A DNA stretch of 64,000 bases from Sphingomonas sp. Lineage in GTDB: Bacteria; Pseudomonadota; Alphaproteobacteria; Sphingomonadales; Sphingomonadaceae. The DNA lies in NCBI RefSeq assembly GCF_017304635.1, contig NZ_JAFKMA010000002.1:124001-188000 (forward strand), read 5' to 3'. The position numbers and the translations under genes were made by a program. Positions within the stretch are counted from its first letter, which is position 1. Every line of letters begins with the position of its first letter. Positions 8,825-16,540 of the stretch are shown here, piece after piece. The notes under the pieces were generated by a model. It searched no databases. It was not told the DNA's origin and saw only the letters and a program-made list of their open reading frames with translations.

Positions 8825-9940
8825 ATGAGCGATTGCCCCGACCCCGCCCCGCTCGACCTGGCGGTCGTCGTCCCGACCTTCAACGAACGCGGCAATGTCG
8901 CCTTGCTGATCGAGAAGCTCGACGCGGCACTCGCCGGTCTGTCGTGGGAAGCGATCTTCGTCGACGACAACAGCCCGGACGGCACCGCCGACGTCGCGCG
9001 CGCGCTGGGAATGCGCGACCGCCGCGTCCGCGTCATCCAGCGGTTCGGCCGGCGCGGGCTGTCGTCGGCGACGATCGAGGGGATGTGCGCGACCGCCGCG
9101 CCGCTGGTCGCGGTGATCGACGGCGACCTGCAACATGACGAGACGATCCTGCCGGCGATGGTCCGCGCGTTGCAGTCCGACCCCGCGCTCGACGTGGTGA
9201 TCGGCTCGCGCTTCGTCGATGGCGGCGGGACCGGCGACTGGGACAAGGACCGCGTCGCCAAGTCGGCCTTCGCCACCAAGCTGTCGCGCCGCGTGCTGAA
9301 GGCCGATCTGTCGGACCCGATGAGCGGGTTCTTCATGCTGCGCACGGCGACGTTGCGCGAGATCGTGCCGCATCTGTCGGCGATCGGGTTCAAGATCCTG
9401 CTCGACATCATGACGACCGCGTCGCGGCCGCTGAAGTTCAAGGAGGTCGGCTACACCTTCCGCGTGCGGACCGAGGGCGAATCGAAGCTCGACCATGTCG
9501 TCGCGATGGAGTTCCTGATCGCGCTGTACGATCGCGTGGCGGGCAACATCGTGCCGGTGCGGTTCGTGATGTTCGCCGCGATCGGGCTGCTCGGCGCGCT
9601 GGTCCATCTCGCGGTGCTGGCGCCGCTGCCGCACGACACGCGCGACAGCTTCCGGATGGCGTCGATCGTCGCGACGATCGTGGCGATGACGTTCAACTTC
9701 TTCCTCAACAACGCGCTGACCTATCGCGACAAACGGTTGCGGGGGGCGAAGGCGCTGTTCGAGGGTTGGGTCGCGTTCTGCCTGGTCTGCGCGGTCGGGG
9801 CGATCGCCGATATCGGCCTCGCGGTGTTCCTGTTCAACGCGCATACCGGCGACTGGGTGCTGGCAGCGCTGGCCGGGACGGCGGTCGCGGCGGTGTGGAA
9901 TTACGCGCTGTCGTCGCGGTTCGTGTGGGGAAGGTACTAG
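8825..9940 (+). CDS. GT2 glycosyltransferase (dolichol-phosphate-mannose-synthase-like) with C-terminal GtrA domain
   Basis: The first 240 residues form a GT-A fold with VVPTFNERGN, the nucleotide-binding VDDNSPDG and a DGDLQHD metal site. This matches polyisoprenyl-phosphate sugar synthases. After about residue 245 there are four hydrophobic segments typical of GtrA, with the conserved FNFFLNNALTYRD. The likely reaction is transfer of a hexose from a nucleotide sugar to a polyprenyl phosphate, with the GtrA part helping present it on the other face of the membrane. The gene that converges on it from 11315 encodes a PMT-type glycosyltransferase that would use such a lipid-linked sugar. Confidence 0.88.
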   Translation: MSDCPDPAPLDLAVVVPTFNERGNVALLIEKLDAALAGLSWEAIFVDDNSPDGTADVARALGMRDRRVRVIQRFGRRGLSSATIEGMCATAAPLVAVIDGDLQHDETILPAMVRALQSDPALDVVIGSRFVDGGGTGDWDKDRVAKSAFATKLSRRVLKADLSDPMSGFFMLRTATLREIVPHLSAIGFKILLDIMTTASRPLKFKEVGYTFRVRTEGESKLDHVVAMEFLIALYDRVAGNIVPVRFVMFAAIGLLGALVHLAVLAPLPHDTRDSFRMASIVATIVAMTFNFFLNNALTYRDKRLRGAKALFEGWVAFCLVCAVGAIADIGLAVFLFNAHTGDWVLAALAGTAVAAVWNYALSSRFVWGRY

Positions 9941-9941
9941 C

Positions 9942-9993
9942 GCCGCGGCAAAGCCGCGTCGTCGGTCGTCGCAATGCGACGCCGGCCGGGCTG
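9942..9993 (+). repeat. Two-stem-loop intergenic repeat (family 2), full copy
   Basis: The order is stem-loop GCGGC-AAA-GCCGC, then GTCGTCGG, a second stem-loop around GTCGCAATGCGAC, then GCCGGCCGGGC. The stem sequences differ from the other copies in a compensated way. It lies between two convergent genes. Confidence 0.7.
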
Positions 9994-10028
9994 GCCGTCG
10001 AGACGCCAAGCAGGCTGCGCCTGTTTGG

Positions 10029-11315
10029 CTACGGCCAGCTGGAGAACCACATCCAATGTAAAAACGCCTGGTCGTCGCTCAGCCGCGCGGCGGAGATGAT
10101 CGGGAAGAAATACACCGCGATCCAGAACGCCAGCACCGTGAACGCCTCGTCCCAATAGCGACGCCCGGCTTGTGTCGCCCGATCGAACGCGATTGCCAGC
10201 GCGACGCACAGGAAGATCGAGGGCAGATAGTAATAATAATAGAAGCCGAGCGACTTCGGCGTCAGGCCCCAGATCAGGTAGCTGACCGTCCACAGCCCGA
10301 ACCCGAGCAACAGCTTCGGGTCGCCGCTCCGCCGCCACAGCAAGGCACACGCCGCGACCGCGACCAGCCCGCCCCACATCACGACCGGATTGCCCAGCAT
10401 CAGGATGCCGCGCATCGCCCCGTCGGCATGTTCGTACAGATACCAGATCGGCCGCACGATCAGCGGCCAGCTCCACCAGGTCGACTGGTAATTGTGGTGC
10501 GGCAGGACCTGCGTCTGTTCGGCGTACATGATCTGCTGGAACGGCAATAGCTGGCCGAGCGTCAGCGGGTCCTGATGATAGAAGAATGCCGGCAGGAACG
10601 TGACGAAATAGGTCGTCACCGACACCGCGCCGAGCAGCAGGACGGCGAGCGGCCCCGACAGGCCCGGCCAGTGCGGCTGGTTCGCGCCCGACCACGCGCT
10701 GGCGAGCGGGCGCCCGGCGACGCGCGCATCGCGCAGGCGGAGGAGGACGAAGCCGGCGATCGCGAAGGCCACGTACGGTGCTGCCGCCCACTTGCACGCG
10801 GTGGCGAGCCCGAACGCCACGCCCGCCACGACCCAGCGCCGGCGGACCGCGGGCGCCGTTGGCCCGCGCATCGCCCACAGGGCCGCGACGATCCCGCCGA
10901 CCAGGAACGCCGCCATGAACCCGTCGAGCATCGCGATCCGCGCCTGGATGTAGATCGTGAAGTTGAGCAGCGCGAACAGGCTCGCGAACAATGCCGGCCG
11001 TACGCGCCCGAGCGTCAGCCAGACGATCCCGAACACCCCCATGACGACCCCGGTGCCGGCCAGCGTCGAAAAGAACCGCCAGCCGAACGCGCTGTCGCCG
11101 AACAGGGCGATGCCGGCGGCGATGATCTCCTTCGCCAGCAACGGATGCTCGGTGTTGACCGGCCCGGCCAGCGCCAGCAGCTGCCGCGCGGCGGGCACGT
11201 AATGTACCTCGTCGAACACGAGTTTGTGCGGGGTCGCGAGGCCCCACAGGAACAACGCCTCCGCCGCCAGCCCGATCAGGAGCGCGACGACGAGCGGGCG
11301 GCGAAGGAGCGGCAT
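10029..11315 (-). CDS. Membrane glycosyltransferase, phospholipid-linked sugar dependent (PMT family)
   Basis: The 428-residue protein has some ten hydrophobic segments. The first periplasmic loop carries FDEVHYVPAARQLL, with the acidic residue expected for metal and lipid-sugar binding in protein O-mannosyltransferases. The C-terminal membrane half, with PKSLGFYYYYYLPSIF, matches the four-helix C-terminal domain of the family. It probably moves a sugar from a polyprenyl-phosphate carrier to a protein or glycan in the periplasm. The ATG at 11315 precedes a clean hydrophobic start (MPLLRRPLVVALLIGLAAEA); upstream codons run into a repeat. Confidence 0.88.
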   Translation of the reverse strand: MPLLRRPLVVALLIGLAAEALFLWGLATPHKLVFDEVHYVPAARQLLALAGPVNTEHPLLAKEIIAAGIALFGDSAFGWRFFSTLAGTGVVMGVFGIVWLTLGRVRPALFASLFALLNFTIYIQARIAMLDGFMAAFLVGGIVAALWAMRGPTAPAVRRRWVVAGVAFGLATACKWAAAPYVAFAIAGFVLLRLRDARVAGRPLASAWSGANQPHWPGLSGPLAVLLLGAVSVTTYFVTFLPAFFYHQDPLTLGQLLPFQQIMYAEQTQVLPHHNYQSTWWSWPLIVRPIWYLYEHADGAMRGILMLGNPVVMWGGLVAVAACALLWRRSGDPKLLLGFGLWTVSYLIWGLTPKSLGFYYYYYLPSIFLCVALAIAFDRATQAGRRYWDEAFTVLAFWIAVYFFPIISAARLSDDQAFLHWMWFSSWP

Positions 11316-11391
11316 GGAGCGAGGCTTAGCGCGGGCGAGGCGCGCGTCAAAGATCGATGAACCTGGCGATAGATATCGTCTACTTTTGCGC

Positions 11392-11460
11392 CACCCCGGC
11401 GAACGCCGGGGTCCAGTTACGAGCGCTCCGATGCTGGATCCCGGCCTTCGCCGGGGTGGG
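11392..11460. repeat. Palindromic intergenic repeat (REP-like, family 1)
   Basis: CACCCCGGCGAACGCCGGGG and the inverted CCGGCCTTCGCCGGGGTGG are separated by about 25 bp. The element lies between the last gene of the detoxification operon and the PMT gene on the same strand. Confidence 0.75.
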
Positions 11461-11479
11461 TATAAAGTATGTTCCCGGC

Positions 11480-12148
11480 CTACCAACGCCCCTCGCGCAT
11501 CGCGCGCTGGCGCTCCGCTTCCGCCGCGCTGGTGCTCGGTTCGGGGAACGCGCCGGTCGCGGGGATCGCGCCGTCGGGTTCGTAGGTCGCGACGACGGTG
11601 CCCTTGTCGGTCACACGATGCTCGACCAGCTTGAGCCGGCCCGCCGCCGTGTCGTCGCCGAACAGCCGCTTCCCGCGCCCGACCGTGATCGGATAGGTCA
11701 TCAGCGTCAGCCGGTCGATCAACCCCGCCGCGAGCAGCGCCGGATAGAGCGTGCTCGACCCCTGGATGATGATGTCGGGGCCGTCGCCGGCCTTCAGCGC
11801 CACGACATCGTCGACCCCGCTCAGCCGATGGCTGTTCGCCCAGTCGAGCGGCCGGTCGCCGTGCGTCAGCACGTATTTGTTCGCGCGGGTGAATGCCTCG
11901 CCCATCGCGGCTTCCTCGCCGGTCACGAACGGCCAATAGGCGGCGAAGATGTCGTATGTCCGCCGCCCGAGCAGCAGGTCGTAGTCGCGCCCGAACAGCG
12001 CGCCGATCGTCGCGAACACGCCCGGATCGTCGAACCGGAACACCCAGCCGCCCTGGTCGAAGCCGCCGGTATGATCCTCGCTCGGCCCGCCGGGAGCCTG
12101 GATCACGCCGTCGAGCGTGACGAACGCCGCGCCGATGATCCTACGCAT
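11480..12148 (-). CDS. Dihydrofolate reductase-fold protein (RibD C-terminal domain family)
   Basis: A 222-residue protein with the DHFR/RibD fold: an N-terminal strand RRIIGAAFVTLDGVIQ, the family motif LLGRRTYDIFAAYWP near residue 60, and the C-terminal IIQGSSTLYPALLAAGLIDR. These proteins bind NADPH, but most stand-alone members have no known substrate and are not the folate enzyme. The tail (about 30 residues, rich in Ala, Glu and Arg) looks disordered. It is the last gene of the eight-gene operon running down from 16443 and overlaps the previous gene by 8 bp. Confidence 0.85.
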   Translation of the reverse strand: MRRIIGAAFVTLDGVIQAPGGPSEDHTGGFDQGGWVFRFDDPGVFATIGALFGRDYDLLLGRRTYDIFAAYWPFVTGEEAAMGEAFTRANKYVLTHGDRPLDWANSHRLSGVDDVVALKAGDGPDIIIQGSSTLYPALLAAGLIDRLTLMTYPITVGRGKRLFGDDTAAGRLKLVEHRVTDKGTVVATYEPDGAIPATGAFPEPSTSAAEAERQRAMREGRW

Positions 12149-12614
12149 GGGTGTGCGCCAGCCGCTTGGCGACCGCCTCCAGCTGGTCGGCGCAGATGCC
12201 CCAGCCTTGTTCGAACCCCATCGCGCGATGCTGCTCCATCGCCTCCGCTGTCCAGTGCCGCGCGCCGGCGCGATAACGCGTCTTGTCGCCCTCCGGCGTC
12301 AGCTCGAAGAAACCGACGATGCTGACCGGTTGCGGCGTCGCCGGATTCCAGTCGGCGTCGATCGCGTTGGTGAAGACGATGCGCTCGTTCGGCGTCACTT
12401 CCAGGAAGATGCCCGACATCGGCCCGCCTTCGCCGTCCGGCCCGCGCATGTCGATCACCGAGCGGCCGCCGGCGCGCAGGTCCTGCTCGATCACCCTGGT
12501 CGTCCAGGGGGCGGGCGCCCACCATTCCTCAAGATGCTCGGTCCAGGCGCGCCAGACGGCATCGACCGGCGCGTCGAACAAGCGTTCGATGGCGATTTCG
12601 TGAGCGCCGGTCAT
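12141..12614 (-). CDS. SRPBCC-fold protein, AHSA1 (Aha1 C-terminal-like) family
   Basis: The 157-residue protein begins EIAIERLFDAPVDAVWRAWT, the standard opening of the AHSA1 branch of the START/SRPBCC fold, which has a deep pocket for hydrophobic ligands. WWAPAPWTT and GWGICADQLEAV are also typical. The function is unknown; members are often encoded with VOC, YciI or DUF1428 proteins and small regulators. The ATG at 12614 overlaps the preceding gene's stop by four bases, and the stop overlaps the next gene by eight. Confidence 0.85.
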   Translation of the reverse strand: MTGAHEIAIERLFDAPVDAVWRAWTEHLEEWWAPAPWTTRVIEQDLRAGGRSVIDMRGPDGEGGPMSGIFLEVTPNERIVFTNAIDADWNPATPQPVSIVGFFELTPEGDKTRYRAGARHWTAEAMEQHRAMGFEQGWGICADQLEAVAKRLAHTHA

Positions 12615-13105
12615 GCCACCGGCTCCCCGCGCCGGGCCGCCTCGATTTTGGCGATGTCGATCTTCTTCATCGTCATCATCGCCTGGAACGATCGCTTGGC
12701 CGCCGCCGGATCGGGGTCGCTGTTCGCCGCGAGCAGCGCGCGCGGCGTGATCTGCCATGAAAAGCCCCAGCGGTCCTTGCACCACCCGCACATGCTCTCC
12801 GCCCCGCCATTGTCGACGATCGCGTTCCAGTAGCGGTCGGTCTCCGCCTGGTCCTCGGTCAGGACCATGAAGCTGACCGCCTCGGTCGGCTTGAACATGT
12901 CGCCGCCGTTCAGCCCGACGAACGCGCGGCCCATGACGGTGAACTCGACCGTGATCTCGTTGCCCTGGCCGCCGTCGGGATAGTCGGCAGGGGCCGCCAT
13001 CGGCTGGCCGACATGGCTGTCGGGGAAGGTCGCGGCATAGAATTCGGCCGCCGCGCGGGCCTGGCCGTGGTCGAACCACAGGCAGGTGGTCAGTTTATTG
13101 CTCAT
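12611..13105 (-). CDS. VOC-superfamily protein, PhnB / 3-demethylubiquinone-methyltransferase-like
   Basis: A 164-residue glyoxalase-fold protein starting NKLTTCLWFDHGQARAAAEF. This is the PhnB-type VOC group whose members lack a proven enzyme activity. GWCKDRWGFSWQITPRAL and the C-terminal AMMTMKKIDIAKIEAA are characteristic of that group. The ATG at 13105 overlaps the preceding gene by four bases. It belongs to the operon controlled from about 16450. Confidence 0.87.
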   Translation of the reverse strand: MSNKLTTCLWFDHGQARAAAEFYAATFPDSHVGQPMAAPADYPDGGQGNEITVEFTVMGRAFVGLNGGDMFKPTEAVSFMVLTEDQAETDRYWNAIVDNGGAESMCGWCKDRWGFSWQITPRALLAANSDPDPAAAKRSFQAMMTMKKIDIAKIEAARRGEPVA

Positions 13106-13878
13106 TGCCGCTCTCCCGAGACGAAGCCGACCGACGCGCCCTGCGGGTCGACGACGATGATGATGCGCTGGCCGCCGGGCACGTCCATCGGGCCCATGAT
13201 GACCTGGCCGCCGGCCGCCTTCACCGTGTCGACCGCGGCGTCGACGTCGGCGACGTGGAAATAGAAGGTCCACTTGACCGGCTGTTCGGGGCTCATCCGG
13301 TCCATCATCGCGCCGAGCCGCGCATCACCGCAGTCGAGGAAGGTATAGTCGCCATGCTCGCCCATCGACATGACCTCGGTCGAGGTCCAGCCGAGCAGCG
13401 ACTGGTAGAAGGGCAAGGCCGCCTTCTGGTCGGTGGTGACCAGTTCGTTCCAGCTGCAACGGCCGGGCAGGGTGGGCGAGAAGGCGGTCGACTCCCGGTC
13501 GCCCATCGCGGAATCGGGCCGCATCAGGTAGAACATCACGCCCTGCGGATCCTCGACAAAGGCCATCCGTCCGACGCCGGGCATGTCGGTCGCCGGCATG
13601 TGCGTCTTGCCGCCCGCGCCCTCGACCTCGGCGACCTTCGCATCGACGTCGGTCACGTAGAAATAGGTCCACCAGCCCTTGGGTGAACCGTCAGGCCCGG
13701 TGGTCAGCCCGACGACGCCGGTCTCGCCGACATTGCCGATCGTGTATTGCATGCCGCCGTCGGGGGACGGGAATTGGGTGAAGTTCCACCCGACGATGTC
13801 GCCATAGAATTGCTTGGCCGCCTCGACGTCGGGGGTCATCAGTTCGTACCAGATCGGGGTACCGTGGGGATTTGGCAT
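13102..13878 (-). CDS. VOC-superfamily protein with two tandem glyoxalase/bleomycin-resistance domains
   Basis: The 258-residue product holds two VOC modules. Residues 1-125 start PHGTPIWYELMTPDVEAAK and residues 135-258 start GRCSWNELVTTDQKAALPF, each with the usual beta-alpha-beta-beta-beta pattern. Such two-module proteins form one metal or ligand site per pair; the substrate is unknown. A good AAGGAGA ribosome site precedes the ATG at 13878. The gene starts 11 nt after the DUF1428 gene and overlaps the next by four bases. Confidence 0.88.
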   Translation of the reverse strand: MPNPHGTPIWYELMTPDVEAAKQFYGDIVGWNFTQFPSPDGGMQYTIGNVGETGVVGLTTGPDGSPKGWWTYFYVTDVDAKVAEVEGAGGKTHMPATDMPGVGRMAFVEDPQGVMFYLMRPDSAMGDRESTAFSPTLPGRCSWNELVTTDQKAALPFYQSLLGWTSTEVMSMGEHGDYTFLDCGDARLGAMMDRMSPEQPVKWTFYFHVADVDAAVDTVKAAGGQVIMGPMDVPGGQRIIIVVDPQGASVGFVSGERQ

Positions 13879-13889
13879 GATCCGTCTCC

Positions 13890-14609
13890 TTATTTGCGGT
13901 CGGTGTCGAGGATGGGCGCGAAGCCGCCGAAGATCGCGCGGCGACCGTCCCAGACCGGCGGGTTCTGCTGCATGATTCCTTCCGCCATCAGCGCGCCCCA
14001 GCCATTGTCGTGCGTCGCCTTGTCGGGCCATTCGATCCAGCCGAACACGACCGTCTCGTCGTCGCCCGCCTGCACCGCGCGCTTGAAGTCGGTGAGCTTG
14101 CCGTCGGGCACGTCGACGCCCCAGCCGTTGACGACGCGCGTCGCGCCGGCGGCGAGCAGCTTGCCCTCCATGAACGCGGCATGGTCGAGGAACGCCTGGC
14201 GCCTGGCGGTCGCGACCGGCGCCACCATCCCGTCGATCCAGCCGAACCCGCCGGCGTCACCGCTGTCCGACGCCGCTTCGAACCCGCCGAAGATCATGCG
14301 CTTGCCGTCGAACGGGATGTCGGCGGGCGGCTCCATGCGTTCGTCGGCGATCATCCTGGCATGGCCGGCATCGCAGGCCGCCTTGTCGGGCCACAGCACC
14401 CAGGCGAATACGACGCTCTCGCCGTCCTCGGCGGCGACCGCGCGATAATAATCGGTCAGCGTGCCGTGGCGCACGTCCTCGCCCCAGGTCTCGACCGTGC
14501 GAGTCGCGCCGCATTCGGCGAACAGCGGGGCGATCGCGGTCGCCATGTCGAGATAGGGTTGCTTGTTGGCGTCCGGCACCGGCACCACGAAGCCCTGGAG
14601 GTAGGTCAT
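13890..14609 (-). CDS. Double DUF1428 (YbaA-like) protein
   Basis: The 239-residue protein is two copies of the DUF1428 domain, normally found singly at about 115-120 residues. Copy one runs from YLQGFVVPVPDANKQPYLDM to MIFGGFEAA. Copy two runs from WIDGMVAPVATARRQAFLDH to AIFGGFAPI. Both keep the VVFxWxxWPDKA core. DUF1428 proteins adopt a ferredoxin-like dimeric barrel; a fused pair may fold as its own dimer. No function is established. The start ATG overlaps the stop of the GST gene by four bases. Confidence 0.85.
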   Translation of the reverse strand: MTYLQGFVVPVPDANKQPYLDMATAIAPLFAECGATRTVETWGEDVRHGTLTDYYRAVAAEDGESVVFAWVLWPDKAACDAGHARMIADERMEPPADIPFDGKRMIFGGFEAASDSGDAGGFGWIDGMVAPVATARRQAFLDHAAFMEGKLLAAGATRVVNGWGVDVPDGKLTDFKRAVQAGDDETVVFGWIEWPDKATHDNGWGALMAEGIMQQNPPVWDGRRAIFGGFAPILDTDRK

Positions 14610-15307
14610 GCGTCCGCTCCTTCTTCCTGCTTCTTCGCCCAGGCGGCGTACCATTCGGGCGGTTCGCCGGTGAACCCGGCCATCTGGTCGCCGAGCGCGC
14701 GCTGGAACGCCGGGCGCGATATCCCGCGATGCATGTACGCGGCGAGGTTGTCGTAGCTTTCGACCAGCCCCTCGTCGATCAGGATGCGGAGCACCGTGAC
14801 CATCAGCAGGTCGCCCGCGGTGAAGGTGTCGCCGTCGAGCCAGGTGTTGTCGCCCAGCCGCTTCGACAGGTCGCCGAGCCGGCCGTGGATGCGCTGGTCG
14901 ACCGATTCCGCGCGCATCGCCGACCACGGCTTGTCGCGTTCGAACACGGTCACGAACGAGCGGTCCATGACGTACGGCTCGACCGAGTTGAGCGCGGCGA
15001 ACATCCATTCGATCGCCCGCGCGCGCGCCGCCGGATCGCTCGGCAGCAGGCCGTCATACGTCTGCGCGATGTGCAGCACGATCGCGCCCGATTCGAACAG
15101 CACCAGCCCGTCCTGCTCGTAGGTCGGCACTTGGCCGAACGGCTGGCGCGCGCGGTGCGGCGGTTCCTTTTGCGCGCCCTGGTTGAGGTAATGCACGTCG
15201 TAGGGCTGGCCGACTTCCTCGAGCGCCCAGCGCACGCGCAGGTCGCGGACCTGGCCTTGCGCGAAGGGCGGCACCCAGTCGAACGCGGTGATGGTCGGTT
15301 TGGTCAT
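14606..15307 (-). CDS. Glutathione S-transferase family protein
   Basis: The 233-residue protein has an N-terminal thioredoxin-like half and a helical C-terminal half. It shows RVRWALEEVGQPYDVHYLNQ, the cis-proline motif PFGQVPTYE, and LVLFESGAIVLHIA for glutathione gamma-glutamyl binding. The C-terminal half carries TFTAGDLLMVTVLR, the N-capping box region of GSTs. The likely role is conjugation of electrophiles or a related thiol reaction. It is a close paralogue of the next gene (15318-15962), which suggests local duplication. Confidence 0.9.
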   Translation of the reverse strand: MTKPTITAFDWVPPFAQGQVRDLRVRWALEEVGQPYDVHYLNQGAQKEPPHRARQPFGQVPTYEQDGLVLFESGAIVLHIAQTYDGLLPSDPAARARAIEWMFAALNSVEPYVMDRSFVTVFERDKPWSAMRAESVDQRIHGRLGDLSKRLGDNTWLDGDTFTAGDLLMVTVLRILIDEGLVESYDNLAAYMHRGISRPAFQRALGDQMAGFTGEPPEWYAAWAKKQEEGADA

Positions 15308-15317
15308 GATCCCCTCC

Positions 15318-15962
15318 TCAGGGTCTGGTGTTGAAGGCCCGCTGCGCCTCGAACGCGCGAATATAGGCCGGCCGTGCTTCGCCGCGCGCGACATAGGCGG
15401 CCAGCGTCGGAAATTCGTCGAGGATGCCGGATGGGCGGAAGCGCAGCAACACCGACACCATCATCAGGTCGCCCGCGCTGAACGCCCCGTCGAGCCACTC
15501 GCGATCGCCCAGCGCCGCCGCCACCCGCCGCAACGGCCCGCGGGCGCGCTCCGTCACGATCGGCAGGCGCTCGGCCGCCCACGGCCGGTCGCCCTCGACC
15601 ACCTTGGCGTTGAACAGTTCGAGGATCGCCGGCTCGACCGAATTGACCGCGGCGAACATCCAGCTGATCGCGCGCGCCCGGGCATCGGGATCGGCGGGCA
15701 ACAGGCCGGGGCGGCGCTCGGCGATGTGCAGCACGATCCCGCCGGTCTCGAACAGGATCAGGTCGCCCGCCGTGAAGGTCGGAATCTGGCCGAACGGATT
15801 ACGCGCAAGATGCTCGGGCTGCTTGAGCGCGTCGAAGGTCATCGGCTCGACATCGTACGCCTGGTCGACTTCCTCGAGCGCCCAGCGCACGCGCGTGTCG
15901 CGCGCCAGCCCGCGGCCGCCGTCGGGCGAGCGGTCGAACGCGGTAATGACGGGATTGGTCAT
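15318..15962 (-). CDS. Glutathione S-transferase family protein
   Basis: A 214-residue paralogue of the neighbouring GST with the same landmarks: RVRWALEEVDQAYDVEPM, the NPFGQIPTF cis-proline motif, LILFETGGIVLHIAE and FSAGDLMMVSVLLR. The gap to the next gene is 10 nt. It has diverged enough from its neighbour in the C-terminal half to suggest a different electrophile preference; this is inference. It is the second gene of the operon. Confidence 0.9.
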   Translation of the reverse strand: MTNPVITAFDRSPDGGRGLARDTRVRWALEEVDQAYDVEPMTFDALKQPEHLARNPFGQIPTFTAGDLILFETGGIVLHIAERRPGLLPADPDARARAISWMFAAVNSVEPAILELFNAKVVEGDRPWAAERLPIVTERARGPLRRVAAALGDREWLDGAFSAGDLMMVSVLLRFRPSGILDEFPTLAAYVARGEARPAYIRAFEAQRAFNTRP

Positions 15963-16008
15963 GATGCCTCTCCTGACAGGTGGCGATGACAGGCGCGTGG
16001 CGGACCGC

Positions 16009-16443
16009 TCACTCGGCGATCGGCTGGTGCTCCGGCGGGCCGGCCTCGGCGGCGGCGGGGTCCATCCAGAACGGTCCCCAGCCATTGCCGTCCGGATCCT
16101 CGAACGCGCGGCTGTACATGAAGCCCATGTCCTCGGGCCCGTGCGGCTCGGTGCCGCCCGCCGCGCTCGCTGCATCGGTGATCGCGTCGACCTCCGCCTT
16201 GCTGTCGAACGACAGCGCGAACAGCGCGCTCGCATGCGTCTTCGCATCGCCGATCGGCTTCGGCGTGAAGGTCGCGAAGAAGGGCTTGGCCAGCAGCATC
16301 ACGAAGATCGAATCGGACCAGACCATCGACGACGCCTGCTCGTTGCTGAACTTGTCGTTCTTCGTGAACCCGATCGCTTCGTAGAAGGCGGTCGATGTCG
16401 CCACGTCGGCGACGGGCAGGTTGATGAAGATCATCTTGGTCAT
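16009..16443 (-). CDS. VOC-family glyoxalase/bleomycin-resistance-like protein
   Basis: The 144-residue single-domain VOC protein starts TKMIFINLPVADVATSTAFY and ends with AFEDPDGNGWGPFWMDP, where the Glu and Asp of the family's last strand are visible. This lactoylglutathione-lyase-like branch has no fixed substrate. It is the first gene of an eight-gene minus-strand operon. It starts 76 nt from the divergent HxlR-type regulator, so the promoter must lie close to the operator-like palindromes at 16503-16540. Confidence 0.87.
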   Translation of the reverse strand: MTKMIFINLPVADVATSTAFYEAIGFTKNDKFSNEQASSMVWSDSIFVMLLAKPFFATFTPKPIGDAKTHASALFALSFDSKAEVDAITDAASAAGGTEPHGPEDMGFMYSRAFEDPDGNGWGPFWMDPAAAEAGPPEHQPIAE

Positions 16444-16502
16444 CGTGTCTCTCCCGAAAACCGACTCGGCGAATCGGCTGACTTGACTTTTGTGCGCGTC
16501 GT

Positions 16503-16540
16503 GGTTAGGAAAAGCAACCATGAAGTTACAAAAAGTAACT
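16503..16540. promoter_or_regulatory. Tandem operator-like palindromes for the HxlR-type regulator
   Basis: A perfect 17-bp inverted repeat, AGTTAC-AAAAA-GTAACT, lies at 16524-16540 inside codons 2-7 of the regulator gene. A second site, GGTTAGGAAAAGCAACC at 16503-16519, matches it at 12 of 17 positions. The two start 21 bp apart, about two helical turns, so they face the same side of the DNA. Inverted repeats with a short A/T spacer are typical of HxlR/DUF24-family operators. Occupancy would cover the regulator's own start codon and probably the divergent operon's promoter. Confidence 0.6.
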
